A stretch of DNA of 14,645 nucleotides from an uncultured Streptococcus sp. (lineage in GTDB: Bacteria; Bacillota; Bacilli; Lactobacillales; Streptococcaceae), in contig CABREZ010000030.1 of the NCBI GenBank assembly GCA_902470035.1, forward strand, positions 1-14,645. Direction: 5' to 3'. This document shows, in pieces, positions 6,594 to 12,483 of this stretch (within the stretch, counting starts at the first letter, position 1; every line of letters begins with the position of its first letter). The translations under genes and the position numbers were made by a program. The notes below the pieces were generated by a model. It was not told the origin of the DNA. It worked only from the letters and a program-made list of their open reading frames with translations, and searched no databases.

Positions 6594-7133
6594 ATGAAGA
6601 TTGTATCAGGTACCTATGGAGGGCGTCCTCTTAAGACGCTCGAAGGAAAGACAACAAGGCCCACTTCAGATAAGGTGAGAGGGGCTATGTTTAATATGAT
6701 CGGTCCTTATTTTGATGGGGGGCGGGTCTTGGATTTATATGCTGGCTCAGGCGGTCTGTCCATCGAGGCGGTGTCTCGGGGGATGGAGCAGGCTGTATTG
6801 GTCGAGAAAGATCGCAGAGCCCAAGGGATTATTGCTAGCAATATCCAAATGACCAAGGAAAGCCACAAGTTTCAATTGCTGAAGATGGAGGCTCACCAAG
6901 CTCTCAATCAATTGCAGGGGACCTTTGATCTCGTTTTCCTGGATCCTCCCTATGCAAAAGAGCAGATCGTAGCCGATATTGAGGCCCTGGCTGAACGTGG
7001 TTTACTGGGAAAAGAAGTCATGGTCGTCTGTGAGACAGACAAGGCAGTAGACTTGCCTGAGGAGATTGCTTGTCTAGGAATCTGGAAAGAAAAAATCTAC
7101 GGAATTAGTAAGGTGACGGTTTATGTCAGATAA
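6594..7133 (+). CDS. rsmD: 16S rRNA guanine-N2 (G966) methyltransferase
   Basis: A 179-residue SAM-dependent methyltransferase that modifies G966 (E. coli numbering) of 16S rRNA during assembly of the small ribosomal subunit. It has the RsmD start MKIVSGTYGGRPLK, TRPTSDKVRGAMFNM (21-35), the SAM-binding motif LDLYAGSGG (46-54) and the catalytic DPPY (117-120). The start is fixed by homology, because RsmD proteins begin a few residues before the I(V/I)(S/G)GxxxGR motif. There is no ribosome site upstream, and the promoter -10 ends only seven bases before the ATG. Its end overlaps coaD by 11 bases, and pairing of rsmD with coaD is common in Firmicutes. Confidence 0.95.
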   Translation: MKIVSGTYGGRPLKTLEGKTTRPTSDKVRGAMFNMIGPYFDGGRVLDLYAGSGGLSIEAVSRGMEQAVLVEKDRRAQGIIASNIQMTKESHKFQLLKMEAHQALNQLQGTFDLVFLDPPYAKEQIVADIEALAERGLLGKEVMVVCETDKAVDLPEEIACLGIWKEKIYGISKVTVYVR

Positions 7134-7596
7134 AATCGGATTATTTACAGGTTCATTTGACCCAATGACCTTGGGACACTTGGATTTGATAGAGCGGGCT
7201 AGTCGCTTGTTTGATCACTTGTATGTCGGCATCTTCTTTAATCATGAGAAGAAGGGCTATTTTACCATTGAGCAAAGGGAAGCCATGGTGACAGAAGCAG
7301 TGGCTCATCTGTCCAACGTAAGAGTCATCACCTCAGAGGCAGAGTTGGCAGTAGAGGTGGCTAGACGGTATGGGGTGACCAGTTTGGTCCGAGGGTTGCG
7401 CAATAGCCAGGACTTCCTCTATGAAAGCAATATGGACTACTTCAATCACCAACTGGCTCCAGAGCTTGAGACCATCTATCTCTGTGCCCAGCCCCAGTAC
7501 CAGGCCTTGAGCTCGACGAGAATCCGCGAGTTGCTGACCTTCCAGCAGGATGTCAGTGCCTATGTCCCAGAGAGTGTTATAAAGGAGATGAGATAA
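7123..7596 (+). CDS. coaD: Phosphopantetheine adenylyltransferase
   Basis: A 157-residue cytoplasmic nucleotidyltransferase catalysing the fourth step of coenzyme A synthesis: 4'-phosphopantetheine plus ATP to dephospho-CoA plus pyrophosphate. It carries the family's TxGH nucleotide-binding motif in GSFDPMTLGHLD (T16, H19), the VRGLRN segment (89-94), and the ATP-binding SSTRIRE (130-136). Length is normal. The ATG lies inside the last codons of rsmD (11-base overlap), so the two are translationally coupled; sepM begins five bases after the stop. Confidence 0.96.
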   Translation: MSDKIGLFTGSFDPMTLGHLDLIERASRLFDHLYVGIFFNHEKKGYFTIEQREAMVTEAVAHLSNVRVITSEAELAVEVARRYGVTSLVRGLRNSQDFLYESNMDYFNHQLAPELETIYLCAQPQYQALSSTRIRELLTFQQDVSAYVPESVIKEMR

Positions 7597-7601
7597 AACG
7601 A

Positions 7602-8708
7602 ATGAAAGAATTTGAGAAACCAAGGGCTCAGCTACAAGAAAGCCCATTTGAACCTGTGCGCAAAAAAGATAGTGTGTGGAGAACCTATCGTTGGCCGATG
7701 ATTGGGACCTTGCTTCTGATTTTGGCCTTGCTAGCTTTCTTTGTTCCCCTGCCCTACTATCTGGAAATGCCCGGGAGTTCAGAAGATATTCGCCAAGTGA
7801 TGCGCGTCAACCAGAAAAATGATGAAGCACCCGGTTCGTATGATTTTGTCACTGTTGCCGTCAAGCAAGCGACCTTCTCGGATATAGTCTATGCCTGGGT
7901 GACTCCTTTTACAGATATCTACTCTGAAAAAGAAATGACAGGTGGCAGTTCCAGTGAGGAATTTTTCCGGATCAATCAATTTTATATGGAGACCTCTCAA
8001 AATACTGCCAAATACCAAGGATTAAAAACTGCTGGAAAAGAGACAGAGATGGAATTCTTAGGTGTTTATGTCATGCAAGTGGCAGAAGACTCTACCTTTA
8101 AAGGCGTTCTAAATATTGCGGACACGGTTACGGCTGTGAATGACAAAACCTTCAAGAGCTCAAAAGAGCTCATCGAGTATGTTGGTTCCCAAAAAATCGG
8201 AGACAAGGTCTCAGTGACCTACACAGAAGATGGTCAGACCAAGACAGCTGAAGGAAAGATTATTAAGTTGGTCAATGGCAAGAATGGGATTGGGATTAGC
8301 TTGATTGACCGGACAGAAGTGAAGAGTGACGTGCCGATTGAGTTTGCGACAGCTGGCATCGGTGGTCCAAGTGCCGGGATGATGTTTAGTTTGTCCATCT
8401 ATACCCAAGTAGCGGATCCAGACCTTCGTCAGGGACGCCATATTGCTGGGACAGGAACCATTAACCATGATGGGACTGTCGGAGATATCGGTGGAGTGGA
8501 TAAAAAAGTAGTGGCAGCAGATCGCGCTGGTGCTGAAATCTTCTTTGCTCCTGATAATCCGGTGACAGAAGAAGTCAAAAAGAACAATCCGAATGCCAAG
8601 AGCAACTACGACGAAGCAGTAGAAACAGCTAAGAAAATTAAAACCAAGATGAAAATTGTCCCTGTCAAAACCTTGCAGGATGCCATCGATTATTTGAAAA
8701 AGAATTAA
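7602..8708 (+). CDS. sepM: Membrane-anchored PDZ-Lon-type protease (SepM family)
   Basis: A 368-residue protein with one N-terminal membrane segment (about 32-54) and the rest outside the cell. A PDZ domain lies about 145-225 (YVMQVAEDSTFKGVLNIAD). A Lon-type serine protease domain follows, with the nucleophile S257 in GGPSAGM and the dyad lysine at K301/K302, probably K302, in GGVDKKVVAADRAGAE. In Streptococcus mutans the homologue SepM trims the competence-stimulating peptide at the cell surface; the substrate in this organism is unknown. The ribosome site GGAG (7584-7587) is 14 bases before the ATG, rather far, so translation may depend on coupling to coaD. It is the last gene of the rsmD operon, followed after 96 bases by a terminator. 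Confidence 0.9.
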   Translation: MKEFEKPRAQLQESPFEPVRKKDSVWRTYRWPMIGTLLLILALLAFFVPLPYYLEMPGSSEDIRQVMRVNQKNDEAPGSYDFVTVAVKQATFSDIVYAWVTPFTDIYSEKEMTGGSSSEEFFRINQFYMETSQNTAKYQGLKTAGKETEMEFLGVYVMQVAEDSTFKGVLNIADTVTAVNDKTFKSSKELIEYVGSQKIGDKVSVTYTEDGQTKTAEGKIIKLVNGKNGIGISLIDRTEVKSDVPIEFATAGIGGPSAGMMFSLSIYTQVADPDLRQGRHIAGTGTINHDGTVGDIGGVDKKVVAADRAGAEIFFAPDNPVTEEVKKNNPNAKSNYDEAVETAKKIKTKMKIVPVKTLQDAIDYLKKN

Positions 8709-8804
8709 AGTAGCTTGCTCGACATAGTTTGTACTTGAAAGTATGAGCTGATGTTGGTAGATCGGAATATTCATCTTCCAATCAAATTCAAGTTTTTGCA
8801 TATC

Positions 8805-8832
8805 AATCTCTCTATTTTTAGAGAGATTTTTT
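8805..8832 (+). terminator. Terminator of the rsmD-coaD-sepM operon
   Basis: A perfect 10-bp stem AATCTCTCTA (8805-8814) / TAGAGAGATT (8819-8828) with a four-T loop runs into TTTT (8829-8832). Confidence 0.88.
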
Positions 8833-8835
8833 CTT

Positions 8836-8841
8836 TATACT
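8836..8841 (+). promoter_or_regulatory. Possible -10 of the redox-repair operon
   Basis: TATACT lies just after the T tract of the sepM terminator, 29 bases before the ccdA ATG at 8870. No convincing -35 is seen at the right distance, so this is tentative. Confidence 0.35.
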
Positions 8842-8869
8842 AGTGTCAGAAAGAAAGGGAGGTAGTGAA

Positions 8870-9580
8870 ATGATTCAAACCAGTTTGTTTTCCATTTCAG
8901 TATTCTTAGCGGGAGTTCTATCCTTTTTCTCCCCATGTATTTTGCCACTGATGCCAGTCTATGTAGGGATCTTATTAGATTCTGAGCATGAAAAAACGGT
9001 GCGTATTTTTGGAAGAGATATTTCTTGGTATGGTTTGGTCAAGACCCTCTGTTTTATTGCTGGTCTATCAACCGTATTTCTCATCCTAGGTTATGGTGCA
9101 GGTGCCCTTGGTCAGGTACTCTATGCTCCCTGGTTTCGTTACCTACTAGGAGGGATTGTCATCTTATTGGGAATCCATCAGATGGGCCTCATCAATCTGA
9201 GACAACTCCAAAAACAAAAGAGTATCCAACTGAAGAAGGACGAAAAACGCAATGAATTCTTCAATGCTTTTCTGATAGGGGTCACCTTCAGTTTTGGTTG
9301 GACCCCTTGTGTCGGACCAGTTTTGAGCTCTGTTTTAGCCATTGCCGCTTCTGGAGGAGATGGTGCATTGCAAGGTGCTCTCCTGATGATGGTCTATACA
9401 TTAGGCTTGGCACTACCCTTCTTAGTCTTGGCTCTAGCTTCTAGCTGGGTTCTACAACATTTTGCTAAACTCAAGCCCCATATGGGAACCTTGAAAAAAA
9501 TTGGTGGTGCCCTCATCATCTTGATGGGCATCTTGCTGATGCTAGGAAATCTTAATAGCCTAGCATCCCTGTTTCACTAA
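8870..9580 (+). CDS. ccdA: CcdA-type thiol-disulfide electron carrier
   Basis: A 236-residue polytopic membrane protein of the CcdA/DsbD-core family, with about six hydrophobic segments. The two redox cysteines are C23 in FFSPCILPLMP and C147 in FGWTPCVGP, the signature pair of the family. It takes electrons from cytoplasmic thioredoxin and passes them across the membrane to extracytoplasmic thioredoxin-like lipoproteins. The frame is open from a GTG at 8843, but the ATG at 8870 has GGGAGGT (8858-8864) upstream and gives the typical short N-terminus, so I start there. First gene of the operon leading to the thioredoxin lipoprotein and MsrAB. In Streptococcus pneumoniae the equivalent ccdA1-etrx1-msrAB1 set repairs surface methionine sulfoxide. 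Confidence 0.93.
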   Translation: MIQTSLFSISVFLAGVLSFFSPCILPLMPVYVGILLDSEHEKTVRIFGRDISWYGLVKTLCFIAGLSTVFLILGYGAGALGQVLYAPWFRYLLGGIVILLGIHQMGLINLRQLQKQKSIQLKKDEKRNEFFNAFLIGVTFSFGWTPCVGPVLSSVLAIAASGGDGALQGALLMMVYTLGLALPFLVLALASSWVLQHFAKLKPHMGTLKKIGGALIILMGILLMLGNLNSLASLFH

Positions 9581-9606
9581 TCTTAAATGATTAAAGGAGA
9601 AAAATC

Positions 9607-9927
9607 ATGAAAAAAATTCTTGCACTTTCTATTGCTACACTTAGCATCGTCACTTTAGCAGCTTGTTCTGGACAGAAATCAGATTCAGACATGAAAAAAA
9701 CGGACGATAGTAGTATGATGAAGAAGGACGATATGAAGAAGGATGACATGAAGGATTCATCCATGTCCGATGATAAAATGAAAAAAGAAGACATGAAAGA
9801 TTCATCTATGATGTCTGACAGTAGTTCTGAAATGAAGGACGATATGAAAAAAGATGAGATGAAATCCAGCGATTCAGAAATGAAAGATGAAAAGAGTGAA
9901 TCATCTGATATGAAATCAGACCAATAA
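9607..9927 (+). CDS. Methionine-rich MxKDx-repeat lipoprotein
   Basis: A 106-residue exported protein with a signal peptide and lipobox LAAC (Cys20), so the mature form should be lipid-anchored outside the membrane. The mature part is built only from Cys20 plus Ser, Gly, Gln, Lys, Asp, Met, Thr and Glu: no aromatic, aliphatic, His, Arg, Pro or Asn residue. Fifteen of about 87 mature residues are Met, 11 of them followed by Lys, in units such as MKKDD, MKDSS and MKKED. I recall a model for pentapeptide MxKDx repeat proteins, which this fits. The start has AAGGAG nine bases upstream. It lies between ccdA (26 bases) and the thioredoxin lipoprotein (68 bases). Family knowledge gives no firm function; related methionine-rich exported proteins have been proposed as sacrificial oxidant scavengers recharged by Msr enzymes. 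The same role here is inferred from composition and operon. Binding of metal such as copper is an alternative. Confidence 0.9.
   Translation: MKKILALSIATLSIVTLAACSGQKSDSDMKKTDDSSMMKKDDMKKDDMKDSSMSDDKMKKEDMKDSSMMSDSSSEMKDDMKKDEMKSSDSEMKDEKSESSDMKSDQ
9745..9810 (+). repeat. Direct repeat within the Met-rich lipoprotein gene
   Basis: Two 21-base copies starting GACATGAA (9745-9765 and 9790-9810) differ at two third-codon-type positions. Shorter related units (for example AAGGACGATATGAA at about 9724 and 9835) lie around them. The tract could expand or shrink by recombination or slippage in steps of whole codons. Confidence 0.6.
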
Positions 9928-9940
9928 AGGACAGTAGGAA

Positions 9941-9970
9941 GAGGAAGTCGTCTGCTTGGGCGACTTTCTC
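9941..9970 (+). other. Intercistronic hairpin between the two lipoprotein genes
   Basis: GAGGAAGTCG (9941-9950) pairs with CGACTTTCTC (9961-9970), ten pairs including one G-U, around a ten-base loop. The following CCTATTTATT is too weak a T tract for a firm terminator. It may partly attenuate, or stabilise mRNA ends, thus setting the ratio of the Met-rich lipoprotein to the downstream genes. Confidence 0.5.
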
Positions 9971-9995
9971 CCTATTTATTAAAGAGGAGGAAGAC

Positions 9996-10556
9996 ATGAA
10001 AAAAATAGCTTTAGTAGCTGCAGGATTCTTGTGTGCTGGACTTTTGGGGGCTTGCTCTAACCAAGGAATGGAATCATCCAACAAAAGTGAGACTAAGCAG
10101 ACATCCACAATGGGATCTTCAGAGCAATCTGGAAAGAAGGTTCAAGAGTTTAACCTGCAAGGAGTAGACGGTAAGACCTACCGCTTATCAGATTACAAGG
10201 GAAAGAAAGTTTATCTCAAGTTTTGGGCTTCCTGGTGCTCAATCTGTCTTTCAACATTAGGCGACACAAATGATTTAGCAAAGGCAGAGGAGGGTAAGGA
10301 TTATGTGGTCTTATCCGTTGTAGCTCCAACCTTTAATGGCGAAAAATCGGAAGCAGATTTCAAAAACTGGTACCAGTCTTTGGATTACAAGGATTTCCCA
10401 GTCTTGATGGACAGTAATGGCGACTTGCTCAAAGAGTATGGGATTCGCTCTTATCCATCTGCTCTCTTTATTGCGAGTGATGGAACTCTCGCTAAGACCC
10501 ATATCGGTTATATGAGCAAGGAAGACATCGTCCAGACTCTAAAAGAAATGAAGTAA
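9996..10556 (+). CDS. etrx1: Extracytoplasmic thioredoxin-like lipoprotein (TlpA type)
   Basis: A 186-residue lipoprotein: signal peptide with lipobox LGAC (Cys20), a Ser/Thr/Lys-rich linker to about residue 46, then a TlpA/thioredoxin domain. The redox centre is W80-C81-S-I-C84 in FWASWCSIC, and the cis-proline is P154 in IRSYPSALF. It should accept electrons from CcdA and reduce the oxidised MsrAB encoded next. This matches pneumococcal Etrx1, which partners with MsrAB1; the symbol rests on that resemblance and on gene order. The start has GAGGAGG closely upstream. The stop codon overlaps the ribosome site of msrAB, which starts 12 bases later. Confidence 0.92.
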   Translation: MKKIALVAAGFLCAGLLGACSNQGMESSNKSETKQTSTMGSSEQSGKKVQEFNLQGVDGKTYRLSDYKGKKVYLKFWASWCSICLSTLGDTNDLAKAEEGKDYVVLSVVAPTFNGEKSEADFKNWYQSLDYKDFPVLMDSNGDLLKEYGIRSYPSALFIASDGTLAKTHIGYMSKEDIVQTLKEMK

Positions 10557-10568
10557 GGAGGACATAAA

Positions 10569-11690
10569 ATGGAAACAAAATGGAAACTCATTTCCGTTCT
10601 TTTAGTGGGCCTGCTTTGTTTTGGTATCTTTTTCCTTATCAAAGGATCCATGGCCTTGGATACATCAGATGCAACGACTGAGCAGATCAAAAAAGCGTCC
10701 ATGAGTCAGACACCAGTAGCAAACAAAAAGAAGGAAGAAAAAGTCAACCCAGAAGACCAACGAGAAATCTATCTAGCTGGTGGTTGCTTCTGGGGTGTGG
10801 AAGAGTATTTTTCCCGTGTTCCGGGTGTCATTGATGCCGAATCAGGTTATGCCAATGGAAAAGGGGATACCACCAAGTATGAACTGGTCAAGCAAACAGG
10901 GCATGCTGAAACGGTACATATCACCTATAATGTCAAGAAGGTTTCCTTGAAAGAACTGCTTCTACACTATTTCCGGATTATTGATCCAACATCAAAAAAC
11001 CGTCAGGGAAATGATGAGGGCAGTCAATATCGGACAGGAGTTTATTACACTGATGAAGCAGATTTGCCAACCATAAACCAAGTGTTTGAAGAGGTGGCGA
11101 AGAAGTATGATAAACCTTTGGCTGTAGAAAAAGAAGAACTTGCTAATTATATCAAGGCGGAAGACTACCATCAGGACTATCTAAAGAAACATCCGAATGG
11201 CTATTGTCACATTGATGTGAATCAAGCTTCTTATCCGGTTATTGACGCTAGTCGCTATCCAAAACCGAGCGATGAAGAGATCAAGAAGAAGTTATCGCCC
11301 GAAGAATATGCAGTGACGCAAGAGAATGATACAGAGCGTGCTTTTTCTAACCGCTATTGGGATAAGTTTGAAGCGGGCATCTATGTGGATGTCGTAACAG
11401 GAGAGCCTCTCTTCTCCTCAAAAGATAAATTTGATTCTGGTTGTGGTTGGCCAAGCTTTAGCCGACCGATCAGTCCGGATGTGGCAACCTACAAGGAAGA
11501 TAAGAGTTTCAATATGACTCGGACAGAGGTTCGGAGTCGAGTAGGAAATTCCCATCTAGGCCACGTCTTTACTGATGGACCTAAGGAAAAAGGTGGCCTT
11601 CGTTACTGCATCAATAGCTTGTCAATCAAATTCATCCCTAAAGCAGAGATGGTGGAAAAGGGCTACGGCTATTTGTTGGACTATGTCTGA
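10569..11690 (+). CDS. msrAB: Membrane-anchored MsrA-MsrB methionine sulfoxide reductase
   Basis: A 373-residue bifunctional repair enzyme. Residues about 7-29 form an N-terminal membrane anchor, and a Lys/Glu-rich linker runs to about 65. The MsrA domain (about 66-225) reduces the S-sulfoxide: nucleophile C73 in GGCFWGVEEY, probable resolving C213 in NGYCHIDV. The MsrB domain (about 240-362) reduces the R-sulfoxide: SGCGWPSFSRPI (C292), RVGNSHLGHVFTDGP, and nucleophile C347 in RYCINSLS. The paired CxxC zinc sites of many MsrB proteins are absent, as is usual in this subfamily. It repairs oxidised methionine in surface proteins, with electrons from the upstream thioredoxin lipoprotein via CcdA. 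AGGAGG lies seven bases before the ATG. No terminator separates it from the following regulator genes. Confidence 0.95.
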   Translation: METKWKLISVLLVGLLCFGIFFLIKGSMALDTSDATTEQIKKASMSQTPVANKKKEEKVNPEDQREIYLAGGCFWGVEEYFSRVPGVIDAESGYANGKGDTTKYELVKQTGHAETVHITYNVKKVSLKELLLHYFRIIDPTSKNRQGNDEGSQYRTGVYYTDEADLPTINQVFEEVAKKYDKPLAVEKEELANYIKAEDYHQDYLKKHPNGYCHIDVNQASYPVIDASRYPKPSDEEIKKKLSPEEYAVTQENDTERAFSNRYWDKFEAGIYVDVVTGEPLFSSKDKFDSGCGWPSFSRPISPDVATYKEDKSFNMTRTEVRSRVGNSHLGHVFTDGPKEKGGLRYCINSLSIKFIPKAEMVEKGYGYLLDYV

Positions 11691-11709
11691 GACTTTTTGC
11701 GACCTACTT

Positions 11710-11727
11710 TGATATAATGAGTATAAT
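11710..11727 (+). promoter_or_regulatory. Promoter of the two-component regulator genes
   Basis: TGATATAAT (11710-11718) is a perfect extended -10, and a second TATAAT follows at 11722-11727. No clear -35 is seen. With no terminator after msrAB, the regulators may be both co-transcribed with the redox operon and driven from here. Confidence 0.55.
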
Positions 11728-11748
11728 AAGGGTAAGTAGGTGAAACAC

Positions 11749-12483
11749 ATGTATTCAATCATGATTGTAGAAGACGAAGAGCTGGTTCGGCAGGGCCTTA
11801 CTTCTCTAGTGAATTATGAACAGTTTGGGATGAAGGTCATTGACCAAGCGGAGAATGGACGAATAGCTTGGGAAAAATTTCAAGAACAACAGGCTGATCT
11901 TCTCTTGACTGATATCAATATGCCACAGATGAATGGCTTAGATTTGGCCCAACTGGTCCGAGAGAAAGCTCCTTCCTGCCATATCATCTTTCTAACAGGC
12001 TATGATGATTTTGAGTTTGCTCGGAAAGCCATTCGACTCGGAGCAGATGACTATCTCCTCAAGCCCTTTTCAAAAGCAGATATTGAAGAGATGTTGGGGA
12101 AAGTCAAGAATAAGCTAGACGAGGAACGAAAGAAAGCCCAGGTTGAAACCTTGGTGGATCAGGGTCATTCGACAGAGTTGGAAGAGGCTATTCATTCCCG
12201 CTTAGCGGATTCCCAATTGACCCTCAAGGACTTGGCTTCACAACTGGGTTTTAGTCCCTCTTATCTTAGTGTTCTAATCAAGAAAAAATTGGGTCTCCCT
12301 TTTCAAGAATACTTGATCCAAGAACGGATGAAAAAGGCCAAACTTTTACTCTTGACGACCGATCTCAAGATTTATGAGATTGCAGATCAGGTTGGCTTTG
12401 AGGATATGAACTATTTTTCTCAACGCTTTAAACAAGTAGTCGGTGTAACCCCAAGACAATACAAAAAAGGAGAGCATGAATGA
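11749..12483 (+). CDS. AraC-type response regulator (YesN family)
   Basis: A 244-residue DNA-binding regulator. The receiver domain (1-120) has acidic residues E8 and D9, phospho-acceptor D55 in LLLTDINMP, T83 and K105 in LLKPF. An AraC/XylS-type double helix-turn-helix follows (about 145-240; DLASQLGFSPSYLSVLIKKK and IADQVGFEDMNYFSQRFK). The frame is open from a GTG at 11740, but that codon is part of the likely ribosome site AGTAGGTG, so I start at the ATG. The gene overlaps the kinase gene by four bases (ATGA). Such YesN regulators activate nearby target genes; the neighbouring redox operon is an obvious candidate. In Streptococcus pneumoniae the corresponding pair next to msrAB1 is TCS09; I infer equivalence from gene order. 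Confidence 0.9.
   Translation: MYSIMIVEDEELVRQGLTSLVNYEQFGMKVIDQAENGRIAWEKFQEQQADLLLTDINMPQMNGLDLAQLVREKAPSCHIIFLTGYDDFEFARKAIRLGADDYLLKPFSKADIEEMLGKVKNKLDEERKKAQVETLVDQGHSTELEEAIHSRLADSQLTLKDLASQLGFSPSYLSVLIKKKLGLPFQEYLIQERMKKAKLLLLTTDLKIYEIADQVGFEDMNYFSQRFKQVVGVTPRQYKKGEHE

Noticed and set aside
8211..8700. Minus-strand frame antisense to sepM
   Set aside because: It mirrors the protease domain codons; only its first 31 codons outside sepM deserve notice, listed separately.
8843..8869. GTG start nine codons upstream of the ccdA start
   Set aside because: It would place the ribosome site GGGAGGT inside the coding region; CcdA proteins start close to the first membrane segment.
9724..9860. 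Repeats considered as a CRISPR-like or mobile-element array
   Set aside because: The repeats are in phase with codons of a lipoprotein gene and have no unique spacers or terminal inverted repeats.
9591..10108. Minus-strand frames over the two lipoprotein genes
   Set aside because: The Phe/Ser/Ile-rich sequence is the direct antisense of the Met/Asp/Lys repeats and has no independent support.
11740..11748. GTG start for the response regulator
   Set aside because: The GTG is part of the likely ribosome site; the receiver domain starts naturally at MYSIMIVEDEE.
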